Positions 22,756-30,595 are shown, numbered from the stretch's first letter. The stretch: 37,021 nt of DNA from an uncultured Clostridia bacterium (GCA_948560265.1 CAOXTD010000003.1:129137-166157); one strand, 5' to 3'. Program-made: numbers and translations. The notes: generated by a model from the letters alone, not told the origin.

Positions 22756-23463
22756 CTACTTTGCACCAAATTTACGATTTCTTTGTTCAAATACTTCAAT
22801 TGCTTCATCTAAATCTTCTGCTGAAAAGTCTGGCCAATATTTATCGATAAATAAAAATTCTGTATAGGCTAATTGCCAAAGCAAGAAGTTGCTAACTCTT
22901 TGTTCTCCTCCTGTTCTAATTAATAAATCTGGCTCTAATTGACCTTGTGTATATAAATTGTCTGACACATATCGTTCATCAATATCTTGAATTGCTATTT
23001 CTTGATTTTGTACTTTGTTTGCAATTTTTTGTACTGCTTTTGTAATTTCATCTCTTCCACCATAATTAAAAGCAACATTTAAGGTCATTCCTGTATAGTC
23101 CTTTGTTCTATCAATTGCTTTTTGAATACTTTTTTGAAGTCCTGGTTCTAGTTTTGAAACATCTCCTAGTACATTAATTTTAATGTTTTCCAACTCTTTA
23201 TCATTTAGAAAATCGTTAACATACATTTGAAGTAAGCCCATTAAAGCGCCTACTTCTTCTTTCGTTCTTTTCCAATTTTCTGTTGAAAATGCATATACTG
23301 TTAGATATTGAATTCCAATTTTATTCGCATATTTTGCTATTTTCTTTAAGGTCTCTGCTCCTTCTTTATGTCCAAGTCTTGTCTCTATATTTCTTTCTTT
23401 TGCCCATCTACGGTTTCCATCCATTATAATAGCAATATGCTTTGGTAACATCTTTTCTCCCAT
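22756..23463 (-). CDS. uppS: Isoprenyl transferase (undecaprenyl diphosphate synthase)
   Basis: A 235-residue cis-prenyltransferase. The first signature IAIIMDGNRRWAKE holds the catalytic Asp15. Later ones are YLTVYAFSTENWKR, NVAFNYGGRDEI and DLLIRTGGEQRVSNFLLWQ. The enzyme adds isopentenyl units to farnesyl diphosphate to make undecaprenyl diphosphate, the lipid carrier for peptidoglycan and teichoic acid building blocks. The ATG shares its first base with the stop codon of frr (TAATG), so it is translationally coupled. It stands in the conserved order pyrH-frr-uppS-cdsA. Confidence 0.97.
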   Translation of the reverse strand: MGEKMLPKHIAIIMDGNRRWAKERNIETRLGHKEGAETLKKIAKYANKIGIQYLTVYAFSTENWKRTKEEVGALMGLLQMYVNDFLNDKELENIKINVLGDVSKLEPGLQKSIQKAIDRTKDYTGMTLNVAFNYGGRDEITKAVQKIANKVQNQEIAIQDIDERYVSDNLYTQGQLEPDLLIRTGGEQRVSNFLLWQLAYTEFLFIDKYWPDFSAEDLDEAIEVFEQRNRKFGAK

Positions 23464-24008
23464 TATATTGTCATTATCTCCTTTTCTTTTGCCGCTAAAA
23501 GGCTATCTATTTCTTCTATCTTTTTGTCTGTTAATTTTTGAATTTGGTCTTCTTCATTTTTTAAATCATCTTCTGTAATTTCTGATTTCTTTTGCATTTC
23601 TTTTGCTTCATCAATAGCATCCCTTCTAATAGAACGGATTGCTACTTTTGCTTCTTCTGCTGTTTTTCTAATATCTTTTACCAATTCTTTTCTTCTCTCT
23701 TCATTTAATTCAGGAAAGTTTAATCTTATGACTTTTCCATCATTATTTGGATTAATTCCTATATCAGATTTTAAAATTTCTTTTTCGATTTCTTTTAATA
23801 AATTAATATCCCATGGTTGAATTAATATCATTCTAGCTTCTGGTACTGAAATACCTGCTACTTGATTAATTGGAGTTGGTACTCCATAATAGTCTACTGA
23901 AATCTTGTTTAAAATTGCTGGGTTTGCACGTCCTGCTCTTACCTCTGCTAAATTTTCTTGAAATACACTAATTGTTTTATTCATTTTTTCTTCAAATACA
24001 TTATTCAT
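23463..24008 (-). CDS. frr: Ribosome recycling factor
   Basis: A 181-residue RRF, close to the usual 185. Typical elements are the helical start (MNKTISVFQENLAEVRAGRANPAILNKI), the YYGVPTPINQVA region and the IRLNFPELNEERRKELVK segment of the long helix bundle. RRF works with EF-G to split the post-termination ribosome. The first ATG gives seven extra residues before the conserved MNKTI. The RBS (AAAGGAGAT, six bases from ATG 24008) supports the longer form. It follows pyrH by 28 bases. Confidence 0.97.
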   Translation of the reverse strand: MNNVFEEKMNKTISVFQENLAEVRAGRANPAILNKISVDYYGVPTPINQVAGISVPEARMILIQPWDINLLKEIEKEILKSDIGINPNNDGKVIRLNFPELNEERRKELVKDIRKTAEEAKVAIRSIRRDAIDEAKEMQKKSEITEDDLKNEEDQIQKLTDKKIEEIDSLLAAKEKEIMTI

Positions 24009-24036
24009 TGTTTTAATCTCCTTTATTTTAAATTTA

Positions 24037-24756
24037 TTAATCAGTTACTAATGTCCCTATTTTCTGACCTTGAATTATTTTTACCATATTTTCAGGGTCT
24101 GCAATACCAAATACAATAAGAGGTATTTTATTATCTCTACATAAAGCAGTTGCTGTTGAGTCCATTACTTTTAAATCTTTTGATAAAATATCTAAATAGG
24201 TAATATGGTCATATCTTTCTGCATTTGGATTAATCTTTGGGTCATCAGAATAAACTGCATCAATTGTTTTACCAACCAATATAGCTTCTGCTCCAACTTC
24301 CACTGCTCTTAATGCTGCTGTTGTATCTGTTGTGAAATATGGGTGACCTGTTCCACAAGCAAATATCACAACTCTTCCTTTTTGTAAATGTTTAATTGCC
24401 TTTCTTTGGATAAATGGTTCTGCTATTTCCCTCATTTCAATAGCAGTTTGTAATCTTGAATAAACCCCTCTTGCCTCTAAAGCATCTTGCAATGCCAATC
24501 CATTCATAGAAGTAGCAAGCATTCCCATATAGTCTGATGTGGTTCTTTCCATTTCTTTCCCGTTTCTACCTCTCCAGAAGTTTCCTCCACCCACTACAAT
24601 TGCTATTTCTGCTCCCATTTCTACTAACTTTTTAATTTGGTCACAAATTTCTCCCATTGTTTCTTCATTGATTCCATGCTTTTTTTCTCCTGCTAGTGCT
24701 TCTCCACTTAATTTTAGTAAAACCCTTTTATACTTTAATTCTGGCAATTCGCACAC
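24037..24756 (-). CDS. pyrH: UMP kinase
   Basis: A 239-residue bacterial hexameric-type UMP kinase of the amino-acid-kinase fold, converting UMP to UDP. The landmarks are KYKRVLLKLSGEAL at the start, VVGGGNFWRGR, DYMGMLATSMNG and GTGHPYFTTDTTAALRA. The frame begins at GTG 24756, but its AAGGAG is only one base upstream. TTG at 24747 (starting MPELKYKRVLLK) lies 10 bases from that AAGGAG and gives the family's normal length, so it is the more likely start. pyrH is the first gene of this cluster here. tsf, which often precedes it, is absent and replaced by a divergent sortase. Confidence 0.96.
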   Translation of the reverse strand: MCELPELKYKRVLLKLSGEALAGEKKHGINEETMGEICDQIKKLVEMGAEIAIVVGGGNFWRGRNGKEMERTTSDYMGMLATSMNGLALQDALEARGVYSRLQTAIEMREIAEPFIQRKAIKHLQKGRVVIFACGTGHPYFTTDTTAALRAVEVGAEAILVGKTIDAVYSDDPKINPNAERYDHITYLDILSKDLKVMDSTATALCRDNKIPLIVFGIADPENMVKIIQGQKIGTLVTD

Positions 24757-24940
24757 ACTCCTTTTTCATTTTTCCTTATTCTATCATACATTATTAGTTT
24801 TGACACCTATTTTTTGAAATTTTTTCATATTTAAATAGCTTTTATTCTTTTAAATATATTAATTATAAAAATAAAAGTATATTTTCTAAACTTTTTGCTC
24901 AAACTATATAAAAAGTATTATTTAGAAAAGGAAAACAAAA

Positions 24941-25717
24941 ATGGCTAATCAAATTATTGAAGAAAGTTTAAAACAAAATCAAATTCCAATTCATAAAATA
25001 AAACACCGAAATAAAAAATTCCATATTGAGTTTAGTAATGAAATTGCTGAAATTCCTTATGGAGAAAATCTTACTATCTCTAAGCTTACTAAAATGCAAA
25101 AATTCAAAAACTTTGTTAAAAACAAAAAATATCAACTACAATTTTCTGCTTCTAGTACTGCTGCTGTTGTATTCTTATTATTTCTCCTTTGGAAAGTTTA
25201 TCAATATCAGCAAAAAGAAAAAATGTCGCAAAAACTTTTAGATAACTATCAACTTACTACTCTTTATTCTGATTCTTCACATTATGAAGCTAATCAACTT
25301 GGGGCTGACGTTTTAATTCGTAATCCTTTTGTAATTGGTATGATCAAAATTGATAAAATTGGACTTAATTATCCAATTCTCTCTGAAAGCAATGATGAAC
25401 TACTTAGGATTTCTCTATGTCGCTTCAACGGCCCTATGCCTAACGAAACAGGAAACTTATGTATCGCAGGTCATAATTATATTGATGATCGCTTTTTTGG
25501 AAGATTAAATGAATTAATTATTGGAGATAAAATCGAACTATATGGTTTGTCTGGTCAAAAAAAAATTTATACAATAACTAAAAAATTCGAGGTGGAAGCT
25601 AATGACTTATCTTGCACTAATCAAAATGTTGGAAATCAAAAAATATTAACTTTACTTACTTGTAATAACTCAAACCAAAATAAAAGAATTATTGTACAAG
25701 CCAAAGCCGAAAACTAA
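24941..25717 (+). CDS. Sortase
   Basis: A 258-residue membrane-anchored sortase (cysteine transpeptidase). A cytosolic N-terminus of about 65 residues precedes one membrane helix (about 68-85). The catalytic domain holds His178 in IAGHNY, Cys241 in TLLTCNN and Arg249 (NKRIIV), the complete catalytic triad. The core IGMIKIDKIGLNYPI and the spacing resemble the small sortases of classes D/E, but the class is not certain. The N-terminal cytosolic region is longer than usual. It is divergent from pyrH and convergent with a tiny LPQTG protein that is its natural candidate substrate. An AAAGGAAA-type site precedes the ATG; I see only weak promoter matches in the 184-base gap before it. Confidence 0.9.
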   Translation: MANQIIEESLKQNQIPIHKIKHRNKKFHIEFSNEIAEIPYGENLTISKLTKMQKFKNFVKNKKYQLQFSASSTAAVVFLLFLLWKVYQYQQKEKMSQKLLDNYQLTTLYSDSSHYEANQLGADVLIRNPFVIGMIKIDKIGLNYPILSESNDELLRISLCRFNGPMPNETGNLCIAGHNYIDDRFFGRLNELIIGDKIELYGLSGQKKIYTITKKFEVEANDLSCTNQNVGNQKILTLLTCNNSNQNKRIIVQAKAEN

Positions 25718-25730
25718 TATTGAAAAAGCA

Positions 25731-25762
25731 AAAGAATGTTAACTAATTCGTTAACATTCTTT
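25731..25762. terminator. Terminator between sortase and LPQTG gene
   Basis: A perfect 13-bp stem (AAAGAATGTTAAC with its complement, 6-base loop) is followed on the plus strand by a T-rich tract. It lies between convergent genes and could stop both. Confidence 0.9.
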
Positions 25763-25782
25763 CTATTTTTTTATTTTTACCA

Positions 25783-26115
25783 TTAATGAATATTATTATA
25801 TTTTCTAATTCTAAAATATGCATATATTGCTGATACTGCACATGCACCAATAAATACAAATAGCGCTGTATCTCCTGCGACACCTGTTTGTGGTAAAGTA
25901 TTACCACTTGTTCCATTATTTGTTACTGGAGTAACATTATTGTTTGTAATTGGTGCTGGTGTATTAGTATTAGTTGGTTGATTACTTGGATTATTTCCTT
26001 GATCAATTGTTGGTAATTGTCCAACATCATCAGTAGCTTTTGTAAAAGTAACCATTAGTGCTAAAAATGTAACTACTAGCATAAATACAATTATTAATTT
26101 CTTATTCTTCATCAT
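25783..26115 (-). CDS. Small LPQTG cell-wall-anchored protein
   Basis: A 110-residue secreted protein starting MMKNKKLIIVFMLVVTFLAL, a signal peptide with a basic start and hydrophobic core. The mature part is a short Asn/Thr/Pro-rich stretch (about 50 residues of low complexity). It ends in a full sorting signal: LPQTG, a hydrophobic segment (TALFVFIGACAVSAIYAYF) and a basic tail RIRKYNN. The open frame extends upstream to 26262, but the promoter at 26209-26237 starts transcription near 26202. The AGGAG at 26124-26128 is 8 bases from ATG 26115, so this start is chosen. The mature peptide is too short for an enzyme. It is likely a wall-linked spacer or marker and a substrate of the neighbouring sortase. 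Confidence 0.85.
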   Translation of the reverse strand: MMKNKKLIIVFMLVVTFLALMVTFTKATDDVGQLPTIDQGNNPSNQPTNTNTPAPITNNNVTPVTNNGTSGNTLPQTGVAGDTALFVFIGACAVSAIYAYFRIRKYNNIH

Positions 26116-26208
26116 TCTCATTTCTCCTTTTTCTTTCGAAGTTTCTATCAGTAGTATTTGTATTTTTTTTAAAAATATACTGACTTTTTCTTTCTTATTT
26201 TCACTCAT

Positions 26209-26237
26209 ATTGTATACTTGCAATTTAAAATAGTCAA
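26209..26237 (-). promoter_or_regulatory. Promoter of the LPQTG gene
   Basis: TTGACT (26232-26237), 17 bases, TACAAT (26209-26214) on the minus strand. Confidence 0.8.
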
Positions 26238-26242
26238 GTACT

Positions 26243-26282
26243 TTTATAATTTTTTTCGACAAAATTGTAAAAAAATTATAAA
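26243..26282. repeat. AT-only inverted repeat after ychF
   Basis: A perfect 14-bp inverted repeat (TTTATAATTTTTTT and its complement, 12-base loop) begins two bases after the ychF stop. It may act as a weak terminator for ychF, but has no G or C in the stem. Confidence 0.45.
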
Positions 26283-26283
26283 C

Positions 26284-27375
26284 TTAAACATTAAAGCGGA
26301 ATAATACAACATCTCCGTCTTGCATAATATAATCTTTTCCCTCTGAACGCATTAAACCTTTTTCTTTTACAGCTACTATTGAACCTTCTTTCATCAAATC
26401 ATTATATGAAACAATTTCTGCTCTAATAAATCCTCTTTCTATATCACTATGAATTTTACCTGCTGCTTGTGGTGCTTTTGTTCCCTTTTTTATTGTCCAT
26501 GCCCTTACTTCTGGTTCTCCTGCCGTTAAGAAAGACATTAAGCCTAGTAAATCATAACTTGCTTTAATTACTTTATCTAATCCTGATTCTTGTAGTCCTA
26601 ATGCTTCTAGCATTTCTTTTTCATCTTCGCCTTCTAAAGTAGCTAATTCTTCTTCTATTTTAATACAAAGTGGTATTACTTCTGCCTTCTCCTGTTTTGC
26701 ATATTCCACTACTTTTTTTACATTTTCATCTTCAAAAGCATTTGTTAATTGCTCTTCTGAAACATTTGCTATATACAAAATTGGCTTCATAGTTAATAAA
26801 AAAGCATCTTTCACTAATGGCTGTTCTTCCTCTGTTAATTCTACTGACCTTGCTGGTTTACCATTATCTAAAGCCTGTTTGATTTTCTCAAAGGCATCTA
26901 CTTCTGATTGTGCCTTTTTATCTGCTTTCAATTTTTTCTTAGCACTATCAATTCTTTTTTCTACTGTTTCAATATCTGCAAAAACCAATTCTAAATTAAT
27001 AGTTTCAATATCTCTAATTGGTTCTATACTTCCATCTACATGTACAATATTTGTATCTTCAAAACATCTTACTACTTCTACAATGCTATCAACTTCACGA
27101 ATATGTGATAAAAATTTATTTCCTAATCCTTCGCCATGACTTGCACCTTTTACCAATCCTGCAATATCCACAAATTCAATCACTGCTGGTGTTACTTTTT
27201 CTGGATGATAAATTTGAGCTAAATTTTCTAATCTCTCATCTGGAACTGCTACTACTCCTACATTTGGCTCTATTGTACAAAATGGATAATTCGCACATTC
27301 TGCTCCTGCTTTAGTAATAGCATTAAATAATGTACTCTTACCTACATTTGGAAGACCTACAATTCCCATTTTCAT
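26284..27375 (-). CDS. ychF: GTPase/ATPase YchF (OLA1/Obg-like)
   Basis: A 363-residue full-length YchF. The G1 loop GLPNVGKSTLFNAIT starts near residue 6, the G3 DIAGLVKGASHGEGLGNKFL near 69, a coiled-coil insertion (about 125-200) follows, and the C-terminal TGS domain ends in KDYIMQDGDVVLFRF. YchF is a translation-factor-class P-loop protein that prefers ATP and binds ribosomes; it is linked to stress responses. It sits 24 bases downstream of the L,D-transpeptidase on the same strand, so the two probably share a transcript. An AAGGAG lies 11 bases from the start ATG. Confidence 0.97.
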   Translation of the reverse strand: MKMGIVGLPNVGKSTLFNAITKAGAECANYPFCTIEPNVGVVAVPDERLENLAQIYHPEKVTPAVIEFVDIAGLVKGASHGEGLGNKFLSHIREVDSIVEVVRCFEDTNIVHVDGSIEPIRDIETINLELVFADIETVEKRIDSAKKKLKADKKAQSEVDAFEKIKQALDNGKPARSVELTEEEQPLVKDAFLLTMKPILYIANVSEEQLTNAFEDENVKKVVEYAKQEKAEVIPLCIKIEEELATLEGEDEKEMLEALGLQESGLDKVIKASYDLLGLMSFLTAGEPEVRAWTIKKGTKAPQAAGKIHSDIERGFIRAEIVSYNDLMKEGSIVAVKEKGLMRSEGKDYIMQDGDVVLFRFNV

Positions 27376-27399
27376 GTTTTAATTTCTCCTTTTACTATT

Positions 27400-28494
27400 T
27401 TATTTTTTTGATACTTCTGAATTAATTGTTGTATTAGAATTCTCTGATGGATTTCCAGGTTCTGTTGGTATGGTTGGTTTTTCTGTATTCATTGGTTCAG
27501 TTGTCTGCATATTATTTACATTTTCATTATTGGTTCCAATATTTCCTGTTTCATTATTTGTAGTTGTATTGGTATTCGTATTAACATTTGTATTTGTGTT
27601 AGTATTTGTGCTACTGTTTGTATTTACATTAGTGTTAGTATTTGGCTTCTTATTCTCATCTTTGTTTGGTTTATATGTTCTCCATGGATTATTTAAATCT
27701 GGATCAGTAGGATCCCAATTTTTCAATTTCCCTGGCGCACCAGATACTTTTCTTGCAGTTGGCTTTCCTAAAGGTCCTGGATTAGAGCTAGAATAGAATT
27801 CAACTTGTGTTCCACTTGGACAATTATTAAAAATCCATAATGCATCTATAGTCGTCAAACGAATGCACCCCATAGAATCTTTTGTTCCTAATCTATCATA
27901 ATAAGCACTTACTAAAGTATCTTTTCTATTTTGTTTATATGGTACTGAATGAAATAAAATATCACCTACAATTTGAGTACAATATTGCCCCCAAACATTA
28001 CCAAACAACTTTCCCCAGGTAGCTTTCCAACTCATTCTATAAACTCCTGATGTTGGAGTTGCTGCTCCTGTAGAACAAACACAAGCCTTTACTGGTACTG
28101 TATATTTTCCATTCTTATCATAAGTATAAATGGTAACTACTTGTGCACCATAATTTACTTTAATATAATATTTATTTTGAACTGGTTTTGTTGGCTTATT
28201 TGTATTATTTTTCTCCTCTTGTTTTTTCTTTTCTTCTACTTTTTTTAATTCTTTCTCATTTAGTTTTTTTAATTCTTCTGGAGATAATTTTGAAGTATCT
28301 ACTAGATCAGATTGTTCTATCACTTCTTCTGGAATTTTATTGTGTAAAGTATCTGTTTTAGCCATAGCTGAAGTAGCTTTGGTATAATCAATAATACGTC
28401 CTATTGAAAGTATTACAAGAATAAATAATATTACACCTACTAATATCATCCATTTCACTTGATTATTTAATTTTATCTTCTTGATTTTTTCCAT
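27400..28494 (-). CDS. L,D-transpeptidase (YkuD domain) with Asn/Thr-rich tail
   Basis: A 364-residue cell-wall enzyme. A single membrane helix (about residues 12-35) is followed by a charged coiled-coil-like linker (about 60-95, KKLNEKELKKVEEKKKQEE), then a YkuD catalytic domain with HSVPY and SMGCIRL (Cys210). Such enzymes form 3-3 peptidoglycan cross-links or attach proteins to peptidoglycan. After the domain, about 100 residues are low-complexity Asn/Thr/Pro/Glu. The frame extends 26 codons upstream to 28572, but AAAGGAG six bases before ATG 28494 and the position of the membrane helix support this start. It heads a two-gene unit with ychF. Confidence 0.93.
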   Translation of the reverse strand: MEKIKKIKLNNQVKWMILVGVILFILVILSIGRIIDYTKATSAMAKTDTLHNKIPEEVIEQSDLVDTSKLSPEELKKLNEKELKKVEEKKKQEEKNNTNKPTKPVQNKYYIKVNYGAQVVTIYTYDKNGKYTVPVKACVCSTGAATPTSGVYRMSWKATWGKLFGNVWGQYCTQIVGDILFHSVPYKQNRKDTLVSAYYDRLGTKDSMGCIRLTTIDALWIFNNCPSGTQVEFYSSSNPGPLGKPTARKVSGAPGKLKNWDPTDPDLNNPWRTYKPNKDENKKPNTNTNVNTNSSTNTNTNTNVNTNTNTTTNNETGNIGTNNENVNNMQTTEPMNTEKPTIPTEPGNPSENSNTTINSEVSKK

Positions 28495-28622
28495 TGTAAA
28501 CTCCTTTAATCCTCTATTAGTAATACTCCATTTTATCATTTCTACTTTAACACAATTTGTTAAGTTTATCAATAGTTTTGTTGGAAATATTAAAAGATAA
28601 AACTACTTTTATTTATAAAGCA

Positions 28623-28658
28623 ATAAACCAGAAAACGAAACATCGCTTTCTGGTTTAT
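28623..28658 (-). terminator. Terminator of the MYG1-like gene
   Basis: A perfect 12-bp stem (ATAAACCAGAAA with its complement, 12-base loop) lies 13 bases after the MYG1-like stop. The minus-strand tail is only moderately T-rich. Confidence 0.7.
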
Positions 28659-28670
28659 CACTTTACATGA

Positions 28671-29537
28671 TTACGCCTTATTCATTGCAACCTGACACAT
28701 TTTGATAATGGCATATTTAGTTCTTGCTCTTGCAAAAAAACATCCATTGTGGCAGAAAGTTGCCTCCTTTATTCCGGAAATCTTGGGTAAAGTCTTCTCA
28801 TTACCTCCAGCCCATTCTTTCGGAAACGGAACAAGCTGTTTAAATCTTTCTTCGACAGACGGCGGCACGCACTGCGCTGCCCAGCCTCCTGCAGGATACC
28901 GAAAAATGACGAACTTTACTTCGTTGTTGTGGACCTTGTTGTAGTTTACGACTTGCTCCATCCACGGCATGGTTTGTGCAGGGATTTCCAAAATACCATC
29001 TTTGATATGGTCATATCTCATCTCAAGCTCTTTTCTGGTAGCAATTTGTACTATCGTATCTCTAATAATTTTCCATAGGATATCGCGTACAATCGTCTCA
29101 ACTTGCCTAAAAGTTACGTCATAAGCTTGATAGTCTGGCTTTTCCATCCACGAAGGAAGAAATTTCGGAATAAAGCTAAAGATATGACTACTATTTTCCT
29201 CTCTCTCCCCATTATCCTCCATATCTACTGGAATCATAACTTCCTTATCGATTCGTTGCTTAACTTTTTCAATTTCATCATCATCAATAAATATTTGAAT
29301 GTCGTCCATGACACTCTTGATAGCTTTCTCTGCAAAGTTTTTCCATACTAGCCCTGCACTAGCATATTTTTCGCCTGTAATTCTGCGTACATTAAAGCCT
29401 GCCATGTGATGGTCAAACATTCCACCCCCAATATCAACTACAAGGTCAAGTTGTTCTAATTCTTGGGGATCTCGTGTCCGCACAACATTTATTAGTCTTT
29501 CTGCGTACGTTACTTCCAGAATTGCAATTGCTGCAAC
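28671..29537 (-). pseudogene. MYG1-family (UPF0160) protein lacking its N-terminal metal-binding motif
   Basis: The frame codes for most of a MYG1-like, DHH-phosphoesterase-related protein: VRTRDP, then VVDIGGGMFDHHMAGF with the DHH-type motif, and a C-terminal part with HNGCFFARARTKYAIIKM. MYG1 homologues should begin with a T-H-x-G-x-F-H-x-D-E stretch that supplies metal ligands. Here homology starts abruptly at VAAIAILEV (GTT at 29535-29537), and an in-frame TAG lies five codons upstream at 29550-29552. The first usable start, GTG at 29483, has no ribosome binding site. About 15-20 residues, including these ligands, are therefore missing. Base composition is G+C-richer than neighbours. A promoter remains upstream, so a transcript may still be made. 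Whether any product is functional is doubtful. Confidence 0.75.
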
Positions 29538-29591
29538 CCTATAATGTAACTAGGGGTATATCTTAAAAAGCTAGGAATCTAGCATAGTTAT

Positions 29592-29620
29592 ATTATATCA
29601 TAACAACCTATTTTTTACAA
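29592..29620 (-). promoter_or_regulatory. Promoter upstream of the MYG1-like remnant
   Basis: TTGTAA (29615-29620), 17 bases, perfect TATAAT (29592-29597) on the minus strand. Just downstream is a small hairpin (GCTAG-ATTC-CTAGC) followed by five T, which could act as an attenuator. From 29552 to 29686 I see nothing else. Confidence 0.5.
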
Positions 29621-29686
29621 ATTTTAGAATCAATCTCCAATTTTTATCCCATTATCTCTTAAGCATTTATTTGCTCAAAACACAAA

Positions 29687-29712
29687 ATAAGTCGATATTA
29701 AAATCGACTTAT
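29687..29712 (-). terminator. Terminator after tRNA-Thr
   Basis: A perfect 10-bp stem (ATAAGTCGAT with its complement, 6-base loop) lies 28 bases after the tRNA and is followed by a T-rich run on the minus strand. Confidence 0.85.
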
Positions 29713-29739
29713 CCCCATGAAATACTATTCATTTTTTTC

Positions 29740-29815
29740 TGGAGCTTCCAGCCGGAATCGAACCGGCGACCTCAGCCTTACCATGGCTGCGCTCTACCTA
29801 CTGAGCTATAGAAGC
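29740..29815 (-). tRNA. tRNA-Thr (anticodon GGT)
   Basis: A complete cloverleaf can be folded by eye: acceptor stem GCTTCTA with TGGAAGC (one G-T pair), D arm GCTC-AGTAGGT-AGAGC, anticodon stem CAGCC/GGCTG with loop ATGGTAA, variable loop AGGTC, T arm GCCGG-TTCGATT-CCGGC, discriminator T, and an encoded CCA at 29740-29742. The anticodon is GGT, reading threonine codons ACC and ACT. It lies 38 bases downstream of sigH with a palindrome between and no room for its own -10 in front, so it is probably read through from sigH. Confidence 0.97.
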
Positions 29816-29821
29816 ATGTTT

Positions 29822-29845
29822 TGTCAAGAAATAACTTTCTTGACA
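29822..29845. repeat. Palindrome between sigH and tRNA-Thr
   Basis: A perfect 10-bp inverted repeat (TGTCAAGAAA and complement, 4-base loop) with no T-run. It lies 8 bases after the sigH stop and 7 bases before the tRNA 5' end, and contains TTGACA in both orientations. It could be a 3'-end or processing hairpin of sigH mRNA. Confidence 0.5.
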
Positions 29846-29852
29846 TATTATT

Positions 29853-30506
29853 TTATTCATTCTGCATTCCCTTGATTGCTTTTTTTCTAATTCTTTGTAT
29901 TGCGTTATCAATAGATTTAACCGGTGTTTCTAGTCTTTGAGCTATCTCGCCATAACTTTCGCCTTGAATATAGCAATTTAAAACTTTCTTTTCAAAACTA
30001 CTTAATGACTTATCAATTGTACTTTCCACTAATTGATAATACTCTTTTTTTGTAATCATGTCAAGTGGATCTTCTATAATATTAGCATCTAATATTCCCT
30101 CTAATTCTGTATTACTACTATCATCTTCATTTTCATAAGCATCTTTATTTAAAGATATATATGAATTTAAAGGCATATGCTTTTGTCTATTTGAAGTTTT
30201 AATTGCTGTAATAAGCTGCCTTTCAATGCAAATACTTGCAAAACTTTTAAAAGAATTTTGCTTATCTGATTGATAGGACTTAATTGCCTTATATAAACCA
30301 ATTAGCCCTTCTTGTATAATATCTTCTCTTTCTGCTCCTATGATATAATATTTGCTTACTTTAATGTTGACAAGATCTTTATAACGATTTATCAAATGTT
30401 CTAAAGCATGCTTATTATTATCAGACTTAATCAATTCTATTAAGTCTTCATCTGTCATTTGAGAAAAATTATAATCTGAAGAATAAAATACTTCTGTCAT
30501 GCTCAT
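29853..30506 (-). CDS. sigH: RNA polymerase sigma factor SigH (Spo0H type)
   Basis: A 217-residue sigma-70-family factor. Region 2 (about residues 38-105) shows ADREDIIQEG-like AEREDIIQEGLIGLYKAI and SFKSFASICIERQLITAIKT, followed by the SigH-typical RQKHMPLNSYISL. Region 4 (about 160-215) ends SYGEIAQRLETPVKSIDNAIQRIRKKA, a helix-turn-helix for -35 binding. In Bacillus and Clostridia SigH governs entry into sporulation and transition-state genes. It has a strong promoter and AGGAGGT ribosome binding site. The second Met (30500) could also start. It is not next to secE-nusG-rplK, its usual place, but upstream of a tRNA. Confidence 0.93.
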   Translation of the reverse strand: MSMTEVFYSSDYNFSQMTDEDLIELIKSDNNKHALEHLINRYKDLVNIKVSKYYIIGAEREDIIQEGLIGLYKAIKSYQSDKQNSFKSFASICIERQLITAIKTSNRQKHMPLNSYISLNKDAYENEDDSSNTELEGILDANIIEDPLDMITKKEYYQLVESTIDKSLSSFEKKVLNCYIQGESYGEIAQRLETPVKSIDNAIQRIRKKAIKGMQNE

Positions 30507-30548
30507 GAAATCAAGTTACCTCCTGTGTTGTATAGCCATATTATTTGT

Positions 30549-30577
30549 ATTATAATCTAGCACTTTCTTTTCGTCAA
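30549..30577 (-). promoter_or_regulatory. Promoter of sigH (and tRNA-Thr)
   Basis: TTGACG (30572-30577), 17 bases, TATAAT (30549-30554), 43 bases before the sigH ATG. Confidence 0.85.
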
Positions 30578-30595
30578 TAGAAATATGAGCAAAAT

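Noticed and set aside
25783..26262. LPQTG gene starting at 26262 or 26208
   Set aside because: These starts lie upstream of or at the predicted transcript start. The AGGAG at 26124 fits ATG 26115, which gives a proper signal peptide.
27470..27796. Plus-strand frame of Val/Phe-rich residues opposite the L,D-transpeptidase
   Set aside because: It is the reverse reading of the Asn/Thr repeat tract; its hydrophobicity is an artefact of that.
28671..29483. Intact MYG1 gene from GTG 29483
   Set aside because: The GTG has no ribosome binding site and homology clearly continues upstream in frame to 29537, so that start would be internal to the original gene.
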